Source of the DNA: Thinopyrum elongatum
Lineage: Eukaryota; Streptophyta; Magnoliopsida; Poales; Poaceae
NCBI GenBank assembly: GCA_011799875.1
Contig: CM022302.1
Coordinates: forward strand, 199,188,086-199,252,085
Direction of reading: 5' to 3'
DNA length: 64,000 nt
Each line of letters opens with the position of its first letter. The stretch's first letter is position 1. A program made the translations under genes and the position numbers. The notes under the pieces are model-generated. The model was not told the DNA's origin, did not search any database, and saw only the letters and a list, made by a program, of their open reading frames with translations. This document shows, piece by piece, positions 24,901-33,842 of this stretch.

Positions 24901-25989
24901 GTCGAACAGATGCATGTCTGGTTCACCGAGGCCTGGGAAGAGCTGAAGACTGGCCAGGAGCAACTGAGCCAGCGTTGGGAGGAGCTCCTTCTGAAGCAGT
25001 CCGATATTGAGAAGGCACAGGAGGAGGCCGCTCAAGAGGCCGCCAAGGAAGATGCTCAACTAAGAGAACGCCGTGTCCTGCTCGACGCCCACGAAGAGGA
25101 CCTCGCTGCTCGCGAGGATGCACTTGCCGCCAAGCTCCGCGGCAAGGATGAAGAAGTTGAAAAGCTCGTCGCGTAGTGGACCCAAGGGCTGGAGCAGGAA
25201 CACAAGAAAGCGCTTGACGCCCTGGTCCTAGACCATGCCAGCAAGTTAAGGGAGGCCGTCAATGCTGCCGAGGCTGCAGAGGCCGCCAAGAATGAGCTGG
25301 CCGGGAAGGTGGAGAAGCTGAAGCTGGATCTGGAGAAGCACGGCAAGGAGGTGTCGACGCTCAAGAGCGACAGAGACAAAACTGTCTATACTTTGGCGGA
25401 GTTGCAGACCACCATATCCGAGAAGACCCAATAGATCTCTACCGCCAACGACTCCATTACCGATCTGAAGCTGAAGCTGACCACTCTAGAGGAGTCCCTT
25501 GAGGGCAGCAGGGCTCGTGAGAAGACCCTGGCCAAGGACGTCAAGGATGAGAAGCTACTGCTTGCGAGTGCCGCTGCCACCCACAATGATTACATGGATG
25601 GTGTGAAGATCTGGACTGAGCGCCTCATTGATGTTGCGGAGAGGCTCACCACGCAACTGTCCATCATGGGCATGCCAAATTTCAGGTTCTCCCATGATAG
25701 GGGGATTTCTGAGAGCGCCAGGCTGACCATGTTCTTCGAGGCCGTCCTCGAGGCTCTGAATCTGCTCCACTCCAATCGAGCCACCCAACTGGCCAACGAG
25801 TCCCGCAAGCTTTGTCGGGGCGTCCTTCTCAAGGTGCTCACCAAGGTGGCCTACAGGAACCCCGGCCTCGACCTCGGCCAAGATAGCTTGCCGGCGGACG
25901 CGGACCACAGGGCGCTTGAAGAGCTTGTCGCGCCCATCGTCAATATGGTTGACCAAGTCAAGAGGGTGGAAGGCCAGCGCCGGGACTAG
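21996..25989 (+). pseudogene. Antisense multi-exon gene of Ret-E (PF04195-like plus coiled coil)
   Basis: Likely start ATG 21996 (MAPK...), with one extra A in the AAAA run near 22005 shifting the frame; the long open part restarts at 22027. Exon 1 (to 23636) encodes about 535 residues. The domain running from FPFFVDYFYCGLCPPFSDF through LGGALSGYVTWIPR and the WRHRWCWIMEKE segment matches the 'putative gypsy type transposon' family (PF04195). It is followed by an Ala/Lys helix and an acidic tail. A GTAAGT donor (23637) and TGCAG acceptor (23723) join exon 2 (23724-23872) in frame. Exon 3 (to about 24250) contains tandem repeats. Exon 4 (24358-25989) encodes a long Glu/Lys/Ala-rich coiled coil and a helical C-terminal domain ending VEGQRRD. 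A frameshift near 24610 and in-frame stops at 25174 and 25433 disable it. Function is unknown. A TATA-like CATAAAAAGG lies at about 21830. Confidence 0.7.
24005..24165 (+). repeat. 48-bp tandem repeat in the antisense gene
   Basis: About three copies of a unit containing GAGCCCACGCCGCCAAGGGA and GATCCCCGGCAAGG. Copies two and three are essentially identical; the first is diverged. The unit length is a multiple of three and encodes a Pro/Arg/Ser-rich repeat (PTPPRERSPARASTDE). Confidence 0.8.
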
Positions 25990-26786
25990 CCGTTTCTCTT
26001 TTCCTTGCCGCTATGAACTCGTGCCCAAGACAGTTTATCTTAAGTTAGAACCGCGGCAAGCATTGATGTAATATAACTTGCTGTATTTTGGATTGAATGC
26101 ATGCTATCTTCCTTGTTTGATCCCTCCTTGTATGGCATACACCCTACGCTTTTTTGGAAGGGCTTGCAGGTGCGCGTACCCTTGCCGCGAGCGCTTTGAG
26201 GAACGGATCCTTAGCAGCCTGCTGGGGGTGTCGCTGCCGGCACGACACCTTGCCGCTCTTAGTGCAGCCACTTGAACTGCTGAGCGGACTCGAAACAGAG
26301 CAAGGACGCAACCAATCGCGACGAGGTTCTTTCGCGTGCAGGTTTTCCATACAGGAATTGAAATCGTTCGAGGAAAGTAACTTTGTATTTAAATAAAAAT
26401 TCCTCAAGGTTTTACAACTTAGCTTTTTTGCTGTTGTACTCTTTCCCGCAAGACGCCACTTCGAACGTCGCCTGCTGATGGCCACACTCTCTATCCTCCC
26501 CGGCAAACTTGTATGCGAGGGAACCTTCTGTCCTTTGAGAAAAAGAAAGAAGAGAAAATAGGAACATGGAACCTTGGTGGTTCATCAGTACTTGCTGGAA
26601 ATGAACATAGTATAATATCCTGGACAGGCATGCATATGAATAAACATGGAAATCAACAAGAACTATACATACTTAAATTTATTCAACTGCACACAGGGTC
26701 TGCGCCTGGCTTTGTACATAGGGTCATATGCCTTGCCGGCAAAGCTAGTGCAAAAGGGGGTTGCCGGGGGTCCCGGCAACCGCGCC
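25990..26786. other. Ret-E spacer between convergent genes
   Basis: About 0.8 kb between the stop of the antisense gene (+) and the stop of integrase (-). It is rich in TTGCCGG words (for example 26502 and 26732-26775). No gene or clear terminator is visible; the small frames on both strands lack support. Confidence 0.6.
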
Positions 26787-27996
26787 TCACGGGTAAAACT
26801 TGCGAAGATGTTCGATATTCCAGGAGTTGCTCACTGGAATGCCATCTTCGGTCTCTAGGCGGACTGCGCCGGGCCTGGTGACTCGTATTACCCGATAAGG
26901 GCCTTCCCACTTTGCCGTCAACTTGTTGGAATTCTTGGCGGATTGAACGCGCCGAAGAACAAGGTCGCCTTCCTCAAGGCTTCGGGCATGAACCTTGCGG
27001 CTGTGGTAGCAGCGCAAGGCTTGCTGGTAGCGCGTGGCTCGTACAACAGACTGAAGACGATCTTCCTCAAGGAGCGTAGCATCATCTTGCTGCAACTGCT
27101 CTTGCTCAAGCTCATCATAAGCGAGCACTCGAGGTGACCCGTATATGAGTTCTGTGGGGAGAACTGCTTCCACCCCGTATACCAGGGAGAAGGGTGTCTG
27201 GCCAGTGGCTCGATTCGGTGTCGTCCTGATTGACCAAAGAACCACCGGCAACTCATCAATCCAGCGTCTTCCGCACTTGTGCAGCCTGTCAAAAGTTCTT
27301 GTTTTGAGGCCTCGCAGCACTTTAGCATTTTCCTTGTCTACCTGGCCATTGCTTCGCGGATGTGCAACAGAAGCAAAACAGATTTTGCTGCCGAGGTCCT
27401 GGATGTACTGCATGAAGGTGCGGCTCGTGAACTACGTGCCGTTGTCGGTGATGACTCTATTTGGCAAACCAAAACGGTAAACTAGTCCCTTGAAGAACTT
27501 GACGGCTGATTGTGCCGTCACATTTCTCACTGCTTCCACTTCTGGCCACTTTGTGAACTTGTCGATTGCGATGTACAAGTACTCAAAGCCCCCGACAGCA
27601 CGGGGAAAGGGGCCCAGTATGTCGAGCCCCCAGACCAAAAATGGCCAGGAAAGAGGGATCGTCTAAAGAGCTTGAGCTGGCTGATGGAGCTTCTTTGAAT
27701 GGAACTGGCACGCTTCACACTTGGTTACTAGTGCAGTCGCATCCTGGAGAGCAGTTGGCCAAAAGAAACCTTGCCGGAATGCTTTGCCGGCAAGGGCTCT
27801 TGATCCTATGTGAGAGCCACATACACCTCCATGTATTTCTGCCAACAGCGCCAGTCCTTCCTCCCGAGGGATGCACTTCAATTTCACGCCGTTTGGTCTT
27901 TTCCTGTATAGGACATCATCCACAAACTGGTACATGCTGGACCGACGGGCTACTTTCTCTGCTTCTTCCTGTTCCTCAGGGAGTTCCCCTGTTTGA
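26787..27996 (-). pseudogene. Ret-E integrase (3' part of pol)
   Basis: On the minus strand the reading begins at the Ret-F junction ([20 protein letters not shown]...). It passes an HHCC zinc-binding module ([12 protein letters not shown]...CEACQFH), the catalytic core (LDILGPF with first Asp; ITDNGT with second Asp), and ends in a GPYRV-type C-terminal domain (AKWEGPYRVIRVTRPGA...NIEHLRKFYP). The role would be joining element cDNA to host DNA. It is broken: an in-frame stop follows ITDNGT (about 27433), another lies near 27661, and the catalytic Glu expected in SNGQVER is replaced by Asp (SNGQVDKEN). The upstream RT and RNase H are missing, replaced by Ret-F. Confidence 0.8.
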
Positions 27997-27997
27997 A

Positions 27998-29869
27998 GGC
28001 AAAGTAGTCGCATATGCTTCCAGGCAACTACGAAGGCATGAAGAAAATTATCCTACTCATGACTTGGAATTAGCAGCAGTTATTCATGCACTCAAAGAAT
28101 GGAGGCACTTTTTGCTTGGGAATCGTTGTGAAATATATACGGACCATAAAAGCCTCAAATATATTTTCACACAACCAGAACTCAATTTACGACAACGACG
28201 CTGGTTGGAATTAGTGAAAGATTATGATGTTGGCATTCACTACCATCCAGGAAAGGCGAATGTAGTGGCAGATGCTCTCAGCCGAAACCCAAGCTCGGGC
28301 AATGACGGTCTACAAAACTTGAGACCTGAGTTTCAGAGGGAGTTTGCCAAACTCAACATGGTGTTGGTCACTGAAGGCACTATGTCAAATTTGGAAATAC
28401 AGCCCACCCTAATGGAACAGATTAAGAAAGCTCAGCATGGACACCCCAGCATCGAAGGCATAAAAAGAAAAGTGAGTCTGGGCAAGGCCTCAGAATTCGT
28501 CATGGACGATGAGGGAATATTATGGTACGGAGACAGGCTTTGCGTACCAAATGTAGAGGACCTCAAACAACAAATTTTGGCTGAAGGCCACACCGCTCCA
28601 TATTTAATCCACCCTGGAGGAACCAAAATGTACAAGGACATTCAGGAAAAAATTTGGTGGCGTGGTATGAAGAGGGATATAGCCACATTCATTGCATGTT
28701 GTGATTCATGTCAGCGCATTAAGGCCGAGCACCAAAAACCAGCAGGACTATTACAGCCAAACAGGATACCCGAATGGAAATGGGACGAAATTGGAATGGA
28801 TTTTATTGTCGGACTACCTCGGTCACGACACGGAAATGATGCCATATGGGTCATCACAGATAGGTTAACCAAGGTGGCACATTTTATTCCAGTAAAGACA
28901 ACCCACACCACTCAGAAACTTGCCAGGCTTTATCTCTCCCGTATTGTTTGTCTGCATGGAGTTCCAAAGACTATAATATCCGACAGAGGCACTCAATTCG
29001 TCTCCAGATTTTGGGATCATTTACAACAAGCTCTGGGAACTCAACTAGTATTCAGCACAGCATACCACCCCCAGACTGGTGGACAGACTGAACATGTGAA
29101 CCAAATTCTAGAAGACATGCTAAGAGCATGTGTTCTCACCTATGGAACCAGTTGGGAAGAAAGCTTGCCGTATGCCGAGTTCGCGTACAACAACAGTTAC
29201 CAAGCCAGTCTACAAATGGCACCTTTTGAAGCCTTATATGGGCGAAGATGCCGTACCCCATTTAATTGGTCAGAGACAGGAGACAGTCGTATCTTCGGCC
29301 CAGACATGCTCAAGGAAGCTGAGGAGAAAGTTAAACTAATCAAGGATCGACTCAAGACAGCTCAGAGCCGACAAAAAAGTTATTACGATAAAAAACATCG
29401 TGATGTCAGTTTTGAACCCGGCGAATATGTGTATCTACGAGTATCCCCTATGAGGGGCCTGCAGCGATTCAAAGTTCAAGGAAAGCTGGCACCACGATTT
29501 ATTGGACCCTTCTGTGTGATTGCACGAAGAGGCACAGTGGCTTACCAGCTAGACCTACCTGAAGAACTGTCAGACGTCCATGACGTGTTCCACATCTCAC
29601 AGCTGAGGAAGTGTGTAAGCAACCCAGAGAAGCATGTATCTCATGAGAACATTGACGTGCAACCAGACCTCACCTACAGGGAACGTCCAATAAAAATATT
29701 GGACGAGTCTGAAAGAAGGACCCGTCAGAAGACAATTAAGTTTTTTAAGGTTCAGTGGAGCAATCACACCGAGGATGAAGCAACATGGGAAGGAGAGGAT
29801 TTTCTTCGGGCAGAGCACCCACACCTATTTGAGGATCAGCTGAAATCTCGGGGACGAGATTTTTCCTAA
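27998..29869 (+). CDS. Ret-F pol fragment: RNase H end, integrase, chromodomain
   Basis: An uninterrupted frame of 623 residues after the junction. It covers the end of RNase H ([18 protein letters not shown]); integrase zinc finger ([15 protein letters not shown]...CCDSCQR); the catalytic core with [24 protein letters not shown] and [13 protein letters not shown] (both Asp and the Glu present); the GPY/F module (LAPRFIGPF); and a C-terminal chromodomain-like segment ([23 protein letters not shown]). The chromodomain and the TGTAACACCCC LTR place it with Tekay/Del chromoviruses. In the family, this domain directs insertion to chromatin marks. The frame also stays open upstream to 27566, but that part is Ret-E integrase read antisense. 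The fragment has no ATG of its own and no RT, so it is a relic with unusually clean coding sequence. Confidence 0.85.
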   Translation, partial: GKVVAYASRQLRRHEENYPTHDLELAAVIHALKEWRHFLLGNRCEIYTDHKSLKYIFTQPELNLRQRRWLELVKDYDVGIHYHPGKANVVADALSRNPSSGNDGLQNLRPEFQREFAKLNMVLVTEGTMSNLEIQPTLMEQIKKAQHGHPSIEGIKRKVSLGKASEFVMDDEGILWYGDRLCVPNVEDLKQQILAEGHTAPYLIHPGGTKMYKDIQEKIWWRGMKRDIATFIACCDSCQRIKAEHQKPAGLLQPNRIPEWKWDEIGMDFIVGLPRSRHGNDAIWVITDRLTKVAHFIPVKTTHTTQKLARLYLSRIVCLHGVPKTIISDRGTQFVSRFWDHLQQALGTQLVFSTAYHPQTGGQTEHVNQILEDMLRACVLTYGTSWEESLPYAEFAYNNSYQASLQMAPFEALYGRRCRTPFNWSETGDSRIFGPDMLKEAEEKVKLIKDRLKTAQSRQKSYYDKKHRDVSFEPGEYVYLRVSPMRGLQRFKVQGKLAPRFIGPFCVIARRGTVAYQLDLPEELSDVHDVFHISQLRKCVSNPEKHVSHENIDVQPDLTYRERPIKILDESERRTRQKTIKFFKVQWSNHTEDEATWEGEDFLRAEHPHLFEDQLKSRGRDFS

Positions 29870-31152
29870 GGGGGTAGGTGTTGTAACACCCCAAAATTTT
29901 GGTCTTGATTTTTATCAAATTCTTTATTTGATTGGAAGGAGGTTATTTCAATTTTTCTAAAAGATTCTCCTTCTCAAAACTTTTAATGACAAATTTTTGT
30001 GGAGATCCTTTCTTGAATCCTGGTCTTGAGAGTTTTTTTCAACATGTGTTGGTTCAACACAAATACTCTGGGATTGTTTTACTAATTCTTTTATTAAAAA
30101 GAATTCCTATAATTTTTGGATTTCTACTTCCCTATTCAAAAATACTCTCTTGCCATGACCTATGTAGAAAACTTTCTTCCAAAACCCTCCTCCCTTCTTT
30201 GAGTCAAGCCAAGCATCCAATTCCAGCAAGTTTCAACCTCTTTTAGATTTTATTTCTATTTATTTCATCATCAAATCATTTTCTGCCATTTATTTTGGAC
30301 CCTTGGGATTTACAAAGGAAGTACCCGATTCCTTGAGCTTTTAATCCCAAGTAAATTACCCTAGCTACTCCTTAGTACCCTCAACCTAGATCCATCAAGA
30401 GCTGCTGGTCCACAGTTCAAATTTTTCAAAATTTGCTTGCTGCAAGTTTGGACCAGATTTGCCATTTTTGGTGAAATTCATTCTTTTCCCTTTCCAAAAA
30501 TTCTGAGAAAATTTAGGGAGTCTCTGGATGCATCAAGAGGCCACCCCTCCAAGTTTCAGCTCAAGAAAAATTTTCCACGTGCGTCAAACATTTCATCGAG
30601 CAGCTTGCGTGCACTGTTCTATCGATTTCAGAAAAGTTCAGAGGGTTCAGTGTCGTTTTTCGTCAGAGCTCGTCGTCGATCTCGCCAGTGCACGCGTTGG
30701 CGCCTTGCTCCCTGTTCCCCCTTCTTATCCAGTGTGCTACACGGTTGCTTGGCCAGTTGCGAGCGTTGGTGGCGACTTGTCACGTCAACTCCGGCGCCTT
30801 CCGCAGTGGCAGAACCTCCTGTGGCGGCTGGCAGAAGCCAGCGTTGCAGAACGCCGTCCTCCGCACCGCCCGAGCCACTGGTGGCCTACGCGTGTTCATC
30901 TCCTTCTCTGAGCACGCTGCAGAACCGTCGCCGTGGCCTGAGAAGCGCAGAGCGCGCTCTCTGCCGCCGACGAGCCCGTGAGCTCCGTCCCGTCGAGACC
31001 ACGGGAGCAGGCCAAATCCAACCAGGTTTAACCTTTGAATGGTGCCAGTGGACCAATCCGAAGACACCCAGTCGCCTAATCCTTTCGTCCAACCCCTGCC
31101 TCGCCGTAATCGCTCGCCAGAGTTATCCCGTTCTCGGCAACCACCTCGGGCC

Positions 31153-31163
31153 AGCTATAAATA
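31153..31163 (+). promoter_or_regulatory. TATA box of the Ret-F LTR
   Basis: GCTATAAATAG. It sets a likely transcription start near 31185, which makes 29882-31185 the U3 part of the LTR. Confidence 0.6.
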
Positions 31164-31949
31164 GATGCCCCCGAGCTCGTTTTCGACCCAACACCTCTCC
31201 ACCTCTCCTCAGAACCACGCCCCACTCATCAGAGGGCTTCGGGAGGGTCTTCTTCCCCAGCTCCGGCCGCCCCGATCCGCTTCGGGCTCCGGCAAAATCC
31301 TCTCTGGTGAGTGCGCCCCCGCTTCCCAAACTTTGCCAGCAACCTCCTAGTCCACCACCTCTTCTAACCCGAGCTTTAATTCGGTGTTGGCAGCTCTCCT
31401 CCGATGAATCCGTGCTCGCCCGAACCGCCGTCCGCCGGAGTGGAAGCCGCCGTCGACGTGGTGCTCCCCGACGCCTACTTCCACCACCCACCAACGCGGA
31501 ACTGACCCGTGAGTGCAACCATACCCTTGCCCTCCTCTGGTTCGCCATCGATCGCCGCCGGCGATCATCGTTCGCCTCTGCCGCCGGTGGGATTTTCAAA
31601 CCTGACATACGGGACCCCCTCGTCAGCCTCTCCTCTGTTTTCTTTCGAACCGTTTTCTGAAGACGCCTTTGGGCAAAGTACGTTTTTCCATTCGGTTTGG
31701 CGTATTTCGATCCGAAGCGTTTTCTGTTTATTCAAAATAGCCCCTGGATAATTTTCTGTTTATAACAGATTAGTCCCTAGACTAAAACCTTAATAACTTT
31801 TAAACAAAATATGATTTTGAGTTGATTCTTTTTCTATCATCTTTTATTTTTTGTCTAGTTTTTTAATCATATTTATTTGGAAAATATTTGGAACAATTTT
31901 TATGCACGCACGGTATTTACGTTAGTATCCGATTTTTTTTATAACGTAG

Positions 31950-33446
31950 ATACCGAAGGAAGTGACGGTGCCGCCAACTTCGCCGAGCTAGACTCTGACT
32001 ACTCCGAACCAGGCAAGCATGTTTGAACCTTTGATATGATGAGTGTTTTTCATGTTTGCTTGAGTGGTTTTCTCATGGCATGTTTATATAAGCATTTGTT
32101 GAATGTTATATTCCATGCAAAGCAAGCTGCAAGTGAGCTTTGAAACCTGATGTGTTCATAAGATGGTGAGACAACCTGATCATGTGGTTTAGTAAGTTGC
32201 AAACCTCTTTCCGGGTACACACCAAATAGAGGGGCCGGAATGAGGGTTCCATGGCCCTGTATTAAAGCCCGTCATCCGGTCAGGGGGCATGGGTGTTTCC
32301 GGTTGGGACCGAGAGGGGGGCACCCCTTATAGCGCGCGATATAAATTTGATCCCATGCTATTCGAGGTGTTGGCCTCCCCGTCTTAGAGTTTTTCTTGAA
32401 CGTTGTCTAGGGTGATTCCTGGCAGCGGGATGTGAAATGGGTGTGTACTGGTTAGATGGGTTTTCTTCTAAAATACCGTAAACGGAACTAGTCCTTTGTG
32501 ACAACTGAAAACCGTTGGCTGTGGGTTAAGAGTACAAACTCTGCAGAGTCAAAACCATTCGAGTAACCAAGTCCACGGTCAAGGACGTTGGTTGACCTAT
32601 CAGTGTCAGTCTCAGTGTCAGTCCCAGTAACAGTCTCTGAAGAACAAACTTGTTAACTGACAGTGGTAAACCCGGCTGAATGTTATTCCTGTGGATGGAC
32701 TAACCTGTTTATGATTATGTATTGAGTATTCCGTGGGATGGTGCTACCTCCACGGACTACTCGAATTCGAATGATGAATTATAAGCCCTTTATGAGATGT
32801 CGCTCAGACGTCCGACTGTGGCATTCTTATTATTTACTTTTGATATAAGCCCTTTATGAGATGTCGCTCAGACGTCCGACTGTGGCATTCTTATTATTTA
32901 CTTTTGATATAAGGCCCTTTATAGTGTCGCTCATACGTCCGACTGTGCTTCTTGTTTATTTACTTTTGGATATAAGCCCTTTATGTGATGTCGCTTAGAC
33001 GTCCGACTGTGGCATCCTTGTTATTTACTTTCATTATAAGCCCTTTTCGAGATGTCGCTTAGACGTCCGACTGTGGTACGTACTGTCATTTACTTTTCAG
33101 TATAAGCCCTTTATGTGGTGTCGCCCAGACGCCCGACTGCGGCATGTTAATTTTATTTTTACCTTTTGTGGCGTCGCTTCAGACACCCGATCGGTCTTCA
33201 GCTATTTTATTGGGATTTCGGGAGGACTACCGCCTGACTTCCTTTTTATTTTTCTTGCAGTGCAAATTTATTACCTGAGTGTGCATTGCTAATCTGCTCA
33301 TGTGCATCATGTTTGCATTTGTTATATCTTATGTCCAAACTGTCTTGCGAGTACATTCAAAGTACTCACCTGGCTTGTTGATTTGGCCAGATGTTGACGA
33401 AGGCGATCTTATGGATGAAGAGTACGATAGCGAGTCCGACGCCTAG
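31950..33446 (+). CDS. Candidate two-exon acidic ORF inside the Ret-F LTR
   Basis: Exon A (31950-32012) follows a pyrimidine/T-rich tract ending TAACGTAG and ends at CCAG before GCAAGC, a GC-type splice donor. Exon B (33391-33446) follows TTTGGCCAG and runs to TAG. Joined, the frame is continuous and encodes an acidic peptide end (AELDSDYSEP from exon A, then DVDEGDLMDEEYDSESDA before the stop). The same architecture, splice phase and GC donor appear in the Ret-H LTR (52496-54163) with different residues but the same acidic, Tyr-containing character. The upstream exon and start codon are not resolved; an exon at 31394-31508 has a compatible phase. Function is unknown, and the call rests on the two-copy comparison. 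Confidence 0.4.
32781..33180 (+). repeat. Tandem repeat, about 64-bp unit, six copies, in the Ret-F LTR
   Basis: Each unit contains ATAAGCCCTTTATG, TGTCGCT-AGACGTCCGACTG and a T-rich end TTATTTACTTTT. The first two units are almost identical and later ones diverge. The block lies inside the proposed LTR intron. There are no unique spacers, so it is not a CRISPR-like array. Confidence 0.88.
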
Positions 33447-33842
33447 AGGAGTCCCAGTCAGTCCCTTGTGATCCTGGAGTTGGTCACCTGTATTATATAC
33501 ACTTCCGCTACCTTAATAAAATCATCGAGCCTCACTCCGACGCTTGATGAGTTGTAAGATTTTGGAGTCATGTCACCCACTTCTCTGTGACATATCCACC
33601 ACCACTTTTATTGCGAGTCAGTAGTTATGCCACCATACCCTTTGTGTCATATCCGCCTTTATGGGTAATATTGGCGTGCTTGTAATAAAATTGTTGAGCA
33701 GCCTCAGCTCAACCATGTATAATATTTAGTACTTCTGGATTTCTGTATCAAGGATTTGTCTACCAGTAAGATTTTTTCTATACTGGCCTGACGAAAGGGG
33801 CGATTTTTCAATAAATGTTTTATTGGAAAACCGGTCCTGACA

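Larger units (their letters stand above)
27998..33842 (+). mobile_element. Ret-F: 5'-truncated chromovirus (Tekay-type) with 3' LTR
   Basis: It starts abruptly inside RNase H ([19 protein letters not shown]) and continues through integrase and chromodomain into a 3.96-kb LTR (29882-33842, TGTAACACCCC...GACA). The 5' LTR, gag, protease, RT and half of RNase H are missing. On the right, Ret-E resumes at the start of its RT; on the left it resumes at the integrase zinc finger. The left junction (about 27990-27998) is therefore a deletion end and not an insertion end, and no TSD can be matched. Confidence 0.85.
29882..33842 (+). repeat. Long 3' LTR of Ret-F (3961 bp)
   Basis: TGTAACACCCC start, TCCTGACA end. 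A clear TATA box CTATAAATAG lies at about 31155. Downstream there is a GC-rich leader with GT-AG-like signals, two short acidic exon-like segments (31950-32012 and 33391-33446), a tandem repeat block between them, and AATAAA at about 33514. It shares layout, but little base identity by eye, with Ret-H. The 407-codon frame at 30437-31660 spans the promoter and is treated as chance in GC-rich DNA. Confidence 0.85.

Noticed and set aside
30437..31660. A 407-codon open frame in the Ret-F LTR
   Set aside because: It runs through U3, the TATA box and leader splice-like signals in GC-rich DNA, has no recognisable domain and is Arg/Pro/Ser-rich in the way of chance frames. The LTR interpretation explains the region.
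32781..33180. CRISPR-like direct repeats
   Set aside because: The units are contiguous tandem copies without unique spacers, in a plant LTR.
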